A program made the translations under genes and the position numbers. A stretch of DNA of 64,000 nt from CAMDTE01 sp964504345. GTDB taxonomy: Bacteria; Bacteroidota; Bacteroidia; Flavobacteriales; Schleiferiaceae. Of the stretch, positions 24,847 to 32,419 are shown in pieces (position 1 is the stretch's first letter; the number at the start of each line of letters is the position of its first letter). The stretch spans positions 1-64,000 of the forward strand of contig CAZDDX010000005.1 in the NCBI GenBank assembly GCA_964504345.1. The letters are read 5' to 3'. The notes beneath the pieces are model-generated. The model saw only the letters and a list, made by a program, of their open reading frames with translations, was not told the DNA's origin and searched no databases.

Positions 24847-24872
24847 GGTGCAAAAATAGGTCCGTATCTTGG
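24839..24872 (+). promoter_or_regulatory. Promoter of the hexosaminidase gene: TTG-N23-TATCTTGG
   Basis: TTG at 24839-24841, a 23-base spacer and TATCTTGG at 24865-24872, 4 bases before the ATG at 24877. The -33 element lies inside the first codons of the divergent LOG gene. Confidence 0.5.
24851..24858 (-). promoter_or_regulatory. -7 box (TATTTTTG) of the LOG gene
   Basis: Lies 4 bases upstream of the LOG ATG at 24846, and only 6 bases from the -7 box of the divergent hexosaminidase gene. The two polymerases could not easily bind together. Confidence 0.6.
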
Positions 24873-24876
24873 ACGC

Positions 24877-26511
24877 ATGGCACATCAATTCACCTCTTCG
24901 CAAATTGTTGGGCAGGCATTGCTGATTTGGGCCGTTCTGAGCGGGCCGTCGGCGCTTTGGGGCCAAAACAATTCGGAAACACCCGGGCTAAACGTGGTTC
25001 CTGCTCCTGCCTCCTGGAACGTGGGGAATGGAAGCGCTGTGCTCCGGGGAACGTTGAATCTCAAAGCGCCCGCTTCCCTGGAACGTGAGGCGAACTTGCT
25101 CCGCACGTGGTGGAACCGGTGCAGCCTGCCGGCACCGCGCACCTCCACCGCACAGCCCAAAGAATGGAGCGTGCAATTGAGCGTGGACGCCTCCCTTCCC
25201 GCGGAGGGGTACCGACTGCGGGTTCGGCCCGGCAAAATCATGCTGGAAGGAGGAAGTGACGCGGGCGTCTTTTACGGCCTTCAAACCTTATTCCAATGCG
25301 CTCTGGAAGACACCGCAGCGCACGCTTACCGACTGCCGGTAGTGGAGGTAGAAGACCGTCCGGCCTTTGCCTACCGCGGCATGCACCTGGACGTTTCCCG
25401 CCATTTTTTCGGTGTGGAGTTCCTCAAAAAACACCTCGACGCCCTGGCGCGCGCCAAAATGAACACGTTTCATTGGCACCTCACGGACGATCAAGGCTGG
25501 CGCATTGAAATCAAAAAATACCCGCTTTTGACCCAAATTGGTGGCTGGCGAAGCGGCTCCCAGCAAGGTCCCTATTCCCTTCAGTACTTCGACACCCTGC
25601 GCTACGGGGGCTTCTACACCCAAGAGGAGATTCGCGAGGTAGTGGCCTACGCGGCCGAGCGGCACATCCGGGTGGTACCCGAAATTGAAATGCCCGGACA
25701 CGCCTTGGCGGCTTTGGCCGCTTATCCGGAACTGAGCTGCCGCCAAAAACCTTTGGAAGTTGCGCGCGGTTGGGGGGTGTTTGACGACGTCTTCTGCGCC
25801 GGCAACGACTCCACTTTTGCCTACCTGGAGGACGTACTCACGGAGGTTTTTGCGCTTTTTCCCGGGGAATACATCCACATCGGGGGCGACGAATGCCCTA
25901 AAACCCGGTGGAACGAGTGCGCCCGTTGCACCGCCCGCATGCGGACCGAGGGCTTGAAGGACGCCCACGAACTGCAGTCCTATTTCATCCAACGCATGGA
26001 GCGCTACGCCAACGCGCGCGGCAAAAAAATCATTGGCTGGGACGAAATCTTGGAAGGCGGACTGGCCCCCAACGCCACCGTCATGAGTTGGCGCGGGGAA
26101 GAAGGCGGCAAAGCGGCGGCGAAGAGCGGCCACAACGCCATCATGACCCCCGGAAAACCTTGTTATTTTGACCACTACCAAGCGAAGGTAGACGGCGAGC
26201 CGCACGCCATCGGCGGATACAATCCGGTGGAAGCGGTGTACCTCTATTCGGTGGTGCCCGACGGCCTCACCCCCGAGGAGCAAAAGCGCATTTTGGGCAG
26301 CCAAGGAAACGTTTGGACCGAATACATGCTCACCCCGGACCACGTGGAATACATGATGCACCCGCGGATGGAGGCCTTGGCGGAAGTCCTGTGGACCGGA
26401 CCGCGCAAATCGGAACACCTCCCGGATTTTCAGCGGCGGATGCGCCTCTATGCCCGCGACTTGGAGCGCAGCGGCTATCGGGTTGCTCCCCATTTTCTCA
26501 ACACCAAATAA
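24877..26511 (+). CDS. Secreted beta-N-acetylhexosaminidase, GH20
   Basis: 544 residues from ATG 24877 (4 bases after a TATCTTGG box). The signal peptide ends near PSALWGQ. Residues ~30-150 are the GH20b-like N-terminal domain. The TIM barrel starts at AFAYRGMHLDVSRHFF and includes FHWHLTDDQGWRIEIKKYP, PEIEMPGHALAALA, the catalytic Asp-Glu pair in HIGGDECPK (~residues 337-338) and late tryptophans such as VMSWRGEEGG. It removes terminal GlcNAc/GalNAc, with substrate-assisted catalysis known for the family. Likely periplasmic. The asparaginase gene follows 10 bases later. Confidence 0.95.
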   Translation: MAHQFTSSQIVGQALLIWAVLSGPSALWGQNNSETPGLNVVPAPASWNVGNGSAVLRGTLNLKAPASLEREANLLRTWWNRCSLPAPRTSTAQPKEWSVQLSVDASLPAEGYRLRVRPGKIMLEGGSDAGVFYGLQTLFQCALEDTAAHAYRLPVVEVEDRPAFAYRGMHLDVSRHFFGVEFLKKHLDALARAKMNTFHWHLTDDQGWRIEIKKYPLLTQIGGWRSGSQQGPYSLQYFDTLRYGGFYTQEEIREVVAYAAERHIRVVPEIEMPGHALAALAAYPELSCRQKPLEVARGWGVFDDVFCAGNDSTFAYLEDVLTEVFALFPGEYIHIGGDECPKTRWNECARCTARMRTEGLKDAHELQSYFIQRMERYANARGKKIIGWDEILEGGLAPNATVMSWRGEEGGKAAAKSGHNAIMTPGKPCYFDHYQAKVDGEPHAIGGYNPVEAVYLYSVVPDGLTPEEQKRILGSQGNVWTEYMLTPDHVEYMMHPRMEALAEVLWTGPRKSEHLPDFQRRMRLYARDLERSGYRVAPHFLNTK

Positions 26512-26521
26512 CCCACACGGC

Positions 26522-27556
26522 GTGAAACGCATTGATTTTTTGAAGTCGGCCGGACTGGCCTTGGCCGGCGGTATGTTCGGTTGGACGGGGCTGAAAGGCG
26601 CCAACGTTCTGAGTAATTCCAACGAAACCGACGCGCGCCCTGCGGACGAACGAAGCGGCAAAAAAGCCCGCGGCCCCGTCATGCTGGGCACGTGGCCCTT
26701 TGCCCAAACCGCCATTGGCGCCGCTTGGGATGGGTTGATTCAACCCGACGGCACTGCGCTGGACGCGGTGGAGGCAGCCGCGCGTCGCACCGAGGCGGAC
26801 CCCAACGAACGATCGGTAGGCTTGGGCGGACGCCCGGACCGGGACGGAATTGTGACCTTGGATGCGTGCGTGATGGACCACTTGGGCAACATCGGTTCCG
26901 TAGCGGCCGTGGAAAACGTGGTGCACGTCAGCAGCTTGGCCCGCGCCGTCATGGAGCACACACCGCACGTGATGCTGGTGGGCGACGGCGCTCGCCAATT
27001 TGCCCGAGAAATGGGCTTTCCCCTTGAAGACCTGATGGTTCCGGACTCCAAAAAAGAATGGGAGCAGTGGAAAATCAAATCCGAATACAAGCCCATTCCC
27101 AACATCGAAAACCACGACACCATCGGACTGCTGGCGCTGGACGGAGCGGGCCGACTGGCCGGCCTGTGCACCACCAGCGGCATGGCCTTTAAAATGCACG
27201 GACGCGTGGGCGACTCCCCCATCATTGGGGCCGGCCTGTACGTGGACGGCAGCGTGGGCGGAGCCACGGCCACCGGCCACGGCGAAGAGGTGATCCGCAC
27301 GGTGGGTTCCTTCCGGGTGGTGGCCGCCATGACGGCGGGCAAATCCCCGCAAGCGGCGTGCAAACAGGCAGTTGAGGAAATCCACCGATTTTTTATCCGA
27401 CGGGGCGTCAACTGGGGCGACACCCAAATCGGGTTCATTGCCGTCAATCGGCGCGGCGAAACCGGTGCCTACGCCTTGCGCCCGGGCTTCAGTTATGCGG
27501 TCCGCACCCCAGAACAAGACGAACTGATCCGCGTGCCTTCGTTGTTGGAGGCCTAG
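26522..27556 (+). CDS. N4-(beta-N-acetylglucosaminyl)-L-asparaginase (glycosylasparaginase)
   Basis: 344 residues from GTG 26522, which gives an N-terminal KRIDFLKSAGLALAGGMF export signal. The Ntn-hydrolase hallmark is present: the HDTIGLLALD segment, where Thr about residue 200 becomes the N-terminal nucleophile after self-cleavage between Asp and Thr. GDSPIIGAGLYVDGSVGG and ATGHGEEVIR follow, as in aspartylglucosaminidases. It splits GlcNAc-Asn, the last step in dismantling N-glycans. Co-transcribed with the GH20 gene and convergent with the beta-mannosidase gene, sharing a CTAG stop-codon palindrome at 27553-27556. Confidence 0.93.
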   Translation: MKRIDFLKSAGLALAGGMFGWTGLKGANVLSNSNETDARPADERSGKKARGPVMLGTWPFAQTAIGAAWDGLIQPDGTALDAVEAAARRTEADPNERSVGLGGRPDRDGIVTLDACVMDHLGNIGSVAAVENVVHVSSLARAVMEHTPHVMLVGDGARQFAREMGFPLEDLMVPDSKKEWEQWKIKSEYKPIPNIENHDTIGLLALDGAGRLAGLCTTSGMAFKMHGRVGDSPIIGAGLYVDGSVGGATATGHGEEVIRTVGSFRVVAAMTAGKSPQAACKQAVEEIHRFFIRRGVNWGDTQIGFIAVNRRGETGAYALRPGFSYAVRTPEQDELIRVPSLLEA

Positions 27557-29403
27557 CGACGGATGCGGCGCCAGGCGCGCTTGGCCGCGCGCCACGCCGG
27601 TTTGGGCCGGTTGTCGGCGTCCAATAAACTCCAGGAAATGGCGTCGTCCACGTCGTTTAATTGCCACACCAAGGATCCGCCGCATCGAGGGTCGGCTGCT
27701 TGAGCGGCAATGGTACGAGAAAGCACCCGCGCCTGCCAACGTCGGCTCCACCGGGCCCGACCGCGCTCCGTGGCCAAGGAGCGTTGGGAAGCGTTTGTTT
27801 CGTTTTCCAAGTAGCGATTCAACAGGCGCATGCCCTTGTAGCTGAACAAGTAGTGGTCGTTGGACCCCACCCAGCGCTGGCGTACCGAGGGGCCCGGATA
27901 GGAAGGAACGCCCCATTCCGTCACAAAAGGAGCAATGCGTTCGGCCAGAACGGCGGTGGGCTGTTCGCCGTGCCAAACGCGCCAGTCGTGGTTGTTCCCG
28001 GTCTGGAAATCCGACGGTTTTCCCCAATTGCTCAAGGGGGACGTGGGCACGTACAAGGTACCCGGTGCTTGGCGGGCAAGGACCGTCGGCACGAATTCGC
28101 GGAAAAACGACTGCATCCCCTGCGCCAATTGAAGGGAGTCCGTACCGTGTATGCCGTACTTTTTTTGCCAACCCCAATGGTTCCAGGCCACCTCCAGTTC
28201 GTTGTTGCCGCACAGAAGCACCACGGAGGGATGCGCAGACAGTCGCGCCGTTTGGCGCTCCACTTCTTGCTTCATCTCCTCAAAAACCGGGCCCGACGGC
28301 GGATACACGGTGCCTGCAAAGGAAAAATCCACCCACAGCATCAGGCCCAACGAGTCAGCACAACGCAGCAGACGCTCCGACGGATAGCGCCCTCCGCCCC
28401 AAAAACGCACGGTGTTCGCGCCGGAGCGCGCCAGTTCCTCCATGCGCTGCTGCAAAACGACATCTTCCTCGCGCAGCGTAGGACTCTCCGCCGGGTAGGC
28501 CGTCCGGTTCTGAGCGCGGACGGCATTGACGCCCGCACAAAACCGACGCTCGCCGTTGACCACCAGCGCAAACGGATGTTCCGGCGTTTGCTCCAGAGTT
28601 ACCGTGCGTTTTCCGGTCCAAAGCCACGCAGAATCCACCAGGTGCTCGGCACCCGTTGGACCGTCCACGGCCCAAAGATGCCACTTCAGTTGAACCCGCA
28701 GCGGCACCGTTCGCAACCGACCGCCCGCTTGGCGGGGTTGCCACAGGGGCCAATCGTGGAGCGCAACGGAGCCGGAAAGTTCCCGCTCGTCGGCAATTTG
28801 GTGCACTTGATCCGATACCGTTTGCACCACCCGCTGCCCGGCGGCATCCGTCCATTCCGCGGTTACCGCGGTGTGGTAGGTCCCTGGAGCGGCCACCGCC
28901 GCCCGCACGGTCCACGTCCCCTCTTGGGCAAGGGCGTCTTGGTGAAAACCGGGCTCTACCAGTGCCGCCTCACTCCGCACCCGAATGCGGTGCGACCCCG
29001 GCCCGGTTCGGGGTTGCGGCCGGGAAAAATCCCAACCGTATTCCACACCCGGGCGCCGCAGGTGGGGCGTTCGACCGGCGGGATCGTTGTCCGTGGGGTA
29101 GGGTTTGCCGTCCGCCGCGCGCCGAACGCGTGCCAGTTCGTCGGCATCCGGAAAAGCCATGCCCACCCGATCGGTGGAACGGGTGCCACGCGGCAACACC
29201 CACGAAGCCGGCTCCAGCGGACCCGGAATCCATCGGCTGGACGTACCCAGCAAGGACGGTGTACCGGGCTCGTAAAACGCCAACGCCGGGCCGTCCACTT
29301 CCTCCAGCTCCCAAACCACCACCGTTGCATGCGGTTCCGGCCACACGGCCGGAGCCCCAGGTAGGGACGCCAAAGCCCAGACCACCAAAGCGGTGTCCAG
29401 CAT
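27553..29403 (-). CDS. Exported beta-mannosidase-like glycoside hydrolase, GH2
   Basis: 616 residues from ATG 29403; a GTG one codon earlier is possible. A weak signal peptide (TALVVWALASLPGAPAVW) opens the protein. Residues ~190-290 form the immunoglobulin-like middle domains. The GH2 barrel carries the acid/base region (VVLLCGNNELEVAWNHWGW), the VRFWGGGRYPSE segment, and a likely nucleophile Glu in FVTEWGVPSYPG. It would release the single beta-linked mannose of the N-glycan core. It is shorter than typical ~800-residue beta-mannosidases, mainly at the N-terminal sugar-binding domain. It overlaps cutC by one base (TGATG). Confidence 0.87.
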   Translation of the reverse strand: MLDTALVVWALASLPGAPAVWPEPHATVVVWELEEVDGPALAFYEPGTPSLLGTSSRWIPGPLEPASWVLPRGTRSTDRVGMAFPDADELARVRRAADGKPYPTDNDPAGRTPHLRRPGVEYGWDFSRPQPRTGPGSHRIRVRSEAALVEPGFHQDALAQEGTWTVRAAVAAPGTYHTAVTAEWTDAAGQRVVQTVSDQVHQIADERELSGSVALHDWPLWQPRQAGGRLRTVPLRVQLKWHLWAVDGPTGAEHLVDSAWLWTGKRTVTLEQTPEHPFALVVNGERRFCAGVNAVRAQNRTAYPAESPTLREEDVVLQQRMEELARSGANTVRFWGGGRYPSERLLRCADSLGLMLWVDFSFAGTVYPPSGPVFEEMKQEVERQTARLSAHPSVVLLCGNNELEVAWNHWGWQKKYGIHGTDSLQLAQGMQSFFREFVPTVLARQAPGTLYVPTSPLSNWGKPSDFQTGNNHDWRVWHGEQPTAVLAERIAPFVTEWGVPSYPGPSVRQRWVGSNDHYLFSYKGMRLLNRYLENETNASQRSLATERGRARWSRRWQARVLSRTIAAQAADPRCGGSLVWQLNDVDDAISWSLLDADNRPKPAWRAAKRAWRRIRR

Positions 29404-30053
29404 CACAGCATCAAGGCTTTAACCTCGGCCTCGTCCGGCAAAGGCACCGCCGCGCGGTAGGCCTCCGGGGACAGAGCCGCGGAATGTATCCAATCAAAAC
29501 CCGCGGCGCGGTAGTGCTGCGCGTTGGTGGAACGAATACCGCCGCCCGGCAAGAGTTCAATGCGTCCGTTCGCCCGTTCGCGCAAAGTCTTCAGCACTTC
29601 CAGATCGCGTGCACCCCAGCCGGTGAGGATGCGCTGAAAACCCGCGTCGATGGCGTCTTCCAACGCCGCCAACGGATCAGAAAGGTCGTCGAACATCCGG
29701 TGCAAAACACAGGGGACCGGCAGCGCCTGTGCCACTTGAAGCAAACGCTCCGCGTCCCATTTTCCGTGCTCGTTTAGCGCGCCAAATACCACAAAATCAG
29801 CCCCGGCTTCCACCACAGCCACCGCGTCTCGGTGCAGTTGCAGCCAAGCAGCCCGATCGTACGCAAACGACCCCGCCACCGGCCGGGCCATGGCCCCTAA
29901 AATTCCGTCGTAACCCGCCCGAACCGCACGCACATCCGCAGGATCCGGCGTGGTTCCGCCGGCCAATGCATCCGCGCAAAACTCCACCCGGGGCACGCCC
30001 CACTCCGCCGCCCGTTCCACGGCGCGGGGATGAAAACACGCCAACTCAAGCAC
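29403..30053 (-). CDS. cutC: CutC family TIM-barrel protein
   Basis: 216 residues. CutC-family blocks are clear: VEFCADALAGGTTPDP, DFVVFGALNEHGKWD, VLHRMFDDLSDPLAALE, RILTGWG and LLPGGGIRSTN. The family was named for copper homeostasis in E. coli, but the fold is that of an enzyme and the copper role is disputed. Here the gene lies between a beta-mannosidase and a DUF4199-like gene, with 1-base and 8-base overlaps, beside hexosaminidase and glycosylasparaginase genes. No signal peptide, so it should be cytoplasmic. A part in glycan catabolism is an inference from context. Confidence 0.88.
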   Translation of the reverse strand: MLELACFHPRAVERAAEWGVPRVEFCADALAGGTTPDPADVRAVRAGYDGILGAMARPVAGSFAYDRAAWLQLHRDAVAVVEAGADFVVFGALNEHGKWDAERLLQVAQALPVPCVLHRMFDDLSDPLAALEDAIDAGFQRILTGWGARDLEVLKTLRERANGRIELLPGGGIRSTNAQHYRAAGFDWIHSAALSPEAYRAAVPLPDEAEVKALML

Positions 30054-30615
30054 GCTTTCCGCTTTTGGGGTTGCCCTTGGCGGGCGCAGAACCCGCTTTG
30101 CCGGAGCCCTTGATCATCCCGCGAACGGCCTCCGTAGTTTTCCGGTGCGCCTCCGCCCGACGACTTCCAAAATAGGCAAATCCAGCGGCCAAAACCACGC
30201 CTTGGGACAAGGTACTCGCCACGTTTTGAAGCACATAAGACCCCAAACTGTACGTGGAGGCCGCGGCCTCAGCGTCCAATCCGGCGCCTACCGCCCGCGC
30301 TGCAGCCTCCTCCAAAAAACGTGGACTCACCGCGGTGTGGAACAACCACTGGCCCAAGGCGGTGCCGGCCGCCCACACACCTACCGCCACCAAGCCGGAT
30401 TGAAAAAGTCGAACAAAAGTGGGCGCCTCCGGCAAGCCCAAGCGAATCCGACGCATCCCCCACTGCCAAATCAAGAGCGTGGGAACCACCGAGATCAAAA
30501 CAAAATAAACGTACAGCGGCAACCGCGGGCCGTGCAAACCAAAAGCTTTTTCCAACAAGAGCCAGCCGTAGCTGAAGGCACCCAACGCTAAGCCCAAAAC
30601 AACCGATTGCTTCAT
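30046..30615 (-). CDS. Membrane protein, DUF4199-like
   Basis: 189 residues with four hydrophobic helices: VVLGLALGAFSYGWLLLE, LYVYFVLISVVPTLLIWQWG, LFQSGLVAVGVWAAGTALG and VLQNVASTLSQGVVLAAGFA. A basic, Gly/Lys-rich tail ends the protein (GNPKSGKRA). The layout fits the DUF4199 family of Bacteroidota; no function is known. It heads the minus-strand run with cutC and the beta-mannosidase gene and overlaps cutC by 8 bases. Confidence 0.75.
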   Translation of the reverse strand: MKQSVVLGLALGAFSYGWLLLEKAFGLHGPRLPLYVYFVLISVVPTLLIWQWGMRRIRLGLPEAPTFVRLFQSGLVAVGVWAAGTALGQWLFHTAVSPRFLEEAAARAVGAGLDAEAAASTYSLGSYVLQNVASTLSQGVVLAAGFAYFGSRRAEAHRKTTEAVRGMIKGSGKAGSAPAKGNPKSGKRA

Positions 30616-30695
30616 GGCACGAAGTACGGCAAAAAATAAAGCGAATCCTGCGCGAGAACGAAGCTTGGAGCGGAAAATTTACCCACCTTTGACTC

Positions 30696-31274
30696 ATGAA
30701 AACGAGTAAAAAATGGGCCATCGGCGTTGCCGTTGTGGCCAGTACCGTGACGGCTTTGGTTTTGGGCGCCTATGCCTACGGAGGTGGATTCCAATCCCTT
30801 CGCGTGGACACGGTTGAAGTTTCACAGCAACCCATGGCCGGTTTGGACTACACGGGGCCCTACGAAACCATGTTCCCAACCTTTGAAAAAGCAAATGCTT
30901 TGCTGGACTCTCTGGGACATCCCAGTGCTCCGGGCATTGGCTGGTACCTTGACGACCCCAGCACCGTAGACCCCAAAAACTGCCGTGGATTTTACGGACG
31001 CCTTCTGCACGACTCCCCGGATTCCGCACGTACGGCCGCGCTGCGCCTGGCCGGACTGCGCACGGACACCCTCCCCGGCGGAACCGCCTTGGTGGTGGCC
31101 TACAAAGCCACAAACACACTCGCGTACATGATTGGCGCACTCCGCGCCTACCCGTTGCTGACCGAAGCCTACCAAACCAGCCGTCGGGCCGCCCCCATCG
31201 CCGTGTACGAGAAATACGACGAGGGCACCACGTACTACACCTTTGTCTTCGCCAACGAAGCCACCCAACCGTAA
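30696..31274 (+). CDS. Membrane-anchored GyrI-like (effector-binding) domain protein
   Basis: 192 residues. One N-terminal helix (WAIGVAVVASTVTALVLGAYAY) is followed by a soluble domain of ~160 residues that fits the GyrI-like/SOUL-type ligand-binding fold. It has a VEVSQQPMAGLDYTGPY opening strand, a GIGWYLDDPSTVDP segment and a C-terminal IAVYEKYDEGTTYYTFVF strand. In regulators this fold binds small amphipathic molecules. Here it has no DNA-binding domain and should face the periplasm. Its ATG is 4 bases after CACCTTTG. The porin gene begins 3 bases after its stop. Confidence 0.75.
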   Translation: MKTSKKWAIGVAVVASTVTALVLGAYAYGGGFQSLRVDTVEVSQQPMAGLDYTGPYETMFPTFEKANALLDSLGHPSAPGIGWYLDDPSTVDPKNCRGFYGRLLHDSPDSARTAALRLAGLRTDTLPGGTALVVAYKATNTLAYMIGALRAYPLLTEAYQTSRRAAPIAVYEKYDEGTTYYTFVFANEATQP

Positions 31275-31277
31275 GCC

Positions 31278-32360
31278 ATGAAGAAGTTCCTCCTCACCGC
31301 CGCATGCCTTGCGTTCCTAAAGGCTACCCCCGCTGCCGCTCAAGTGGCCAACCCCGGATTTGCAGACACCACCAGCGGAGTCAAACTGGGCAAATTGACG
31401 GTAGGTGCGTACTTGGACGCTTATTCGGGCACGTCCAACCTTGTGGGAGGCTCGGCTTTCCCCTACTTCGTGTCCTCCAATCGGCTCAACCAGTTTGCGC
31501 TCAACGTGGCCGCCATTGACGTTCGGTACAACGACGGAACCGTTCGGGCCCGACTCATGCCTGCTTGGGGCACGTACGTGCAATCCAACTACGCCCCCGG
31601 CGAGCTTCCCCTGCTGGAGGGCAACGCCGGCATCAAACTCCACCCCAAGGCCAACCTGTGGCTGGACGGCGGCGTCCTGGGCTCCCCCTTCACCAACGAG
31701 AGTGCGCTGTCCAAAGACCACCTCATGTACCTGCGGTCCTTTTCCGCAGAATACGTTCCCTACTACCTGCAGGGCATGAAACTGACGGCCGGGCTGGGCG
31801 AGAAATCCACCGTCGCAGTATATGCCGTAAACGGATGGCAACAGATGCAGGACCAAACGCCCGGAATGGCCGGGGTGATTCACTGGGAATACCGCCCCAA
31901 CACGCGCTGGTTGTTGAACGCCGTGGGCTTTGTCGGAAAAGAACAGAAACAGTTGTTCCCCAGCAGCGCCACGCGTCGATTGTTTGCAGACTTTTACGCG
32001 ATTTACCAGGGCCCTAAAGGCTGGAAAGCCACGGCAGACGCCTACCTGGGCCACCAAGCCGGGCAAGGCTACTGGGGCCAGGCAAACGCCCAAGTACAGG
32101 CCCCCTTGGCCAAAAACTGGAGCTTGTCCGGCCGGCTGGAGTACTTCCACGACCCCAACCAAGTGGTGACGCCGTATCTCCAAGGTTATCCGGGATTCCG
32201 GACCGCGTCCGGAGGCCTAACCCTCAACTACCAGCCGCATTCCCGCGCCCTGCTGCGTCTGGAAACGCGTCAATTTTTGGCCTTCAACGACAGCTTCCCC
32301 GCTTCGGGCCTGGGCAAATACGCCCAATGGGCCGTGGCCGGTTGGACGGTCTGGTTGTAA
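31278..32360 (+). CDS. Outer-membrane beta-barrel (OmpL-like / bbp2 porin family)
   Basis: 360 residues with a signal peptide ending ATPAAAQ. The sequence alternates strands and short turns throughout (KLTVGAYLDAYSGTSN, WLLNAVGFVGKEQKQLF, WKATADAYLGHQAGQGY, WSLSGRLEYFHDPNQVV) and ends in an aromatic strand (WAVAGWTVWL) typical of proteins inserted by BamA. It matches the putative beta-barrel porin-2 family. Co-transcribed with the GyrI-like protein, which could bind or sense a compound entering through it; that link is inference. Confidence 0.8.
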   Translation: MKKFLLTAACLAFLKATPAAAQVANPGFADTTSGVKLGKLTVGAYLDAYSGTSNLVGGSAFPYFVSSNRLNQFALNVAAIDVRYNDGTVRARLMPAWGTYVQSNYAPGELPLLEGNAGIKLHPKANLWLDGGVLGSPFTNESALSKDHLMYLRSFSAEYVPYYLQGMKLTAGLGEKSTVAVYAVNGWQQMQDQTPGMAGVIHWEYRPNTRWLLNAVGFVGKEQKQLFPSSATRRLFADFYAIYQGPKGWKATADAYLGHQAGQGYWGQANAQVQAPLAKNWSLSGRLEYFHDPNQVVTPYLQGYPGFRTASGGLTLNYQPHSRALLRLETRQFLAFNDSFPASGLGKYAQWAVAGWTVWL

Positions 32361-32363
32361 CGA

Positions 32364-32390
32364 GCAGCGGCTCCCTGAGGGAGCCGCTGC
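32364..32390. terminator. Strong hairpin between convergent porin and TonB-receptor genes
   Basis: GCAGCGGCTCCC and GGGAGCCGCTGC make a perfect 12-bp stem with a TGA loop. There is no T run directly after it on either strand, so it may act as a bidirectional RNA-stabilising or weak terminator hairpin. Confidence 0.6.
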
Positions 32391-32419
32391 CGCCTAAAAA
32401 ATACCAAAATAGAAAAGTG

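Noticed and set aside
25288..28213. Minus-strand frames of 475 and 571 codons across the hexosaminidase and glycosylasparaginase genes
   Set aside because: Recognised enzymes with intact catalytic motifs occupy the plus strand; the antisense translations have no motif and cross gene boundaries.
32364..32390. Perfect hairpin after the porin gene considered as a repetitive extragenic element
   Set aside because: I see no second copy in the window; it lies between convergent genes where a terminator-type hairpin is expected.
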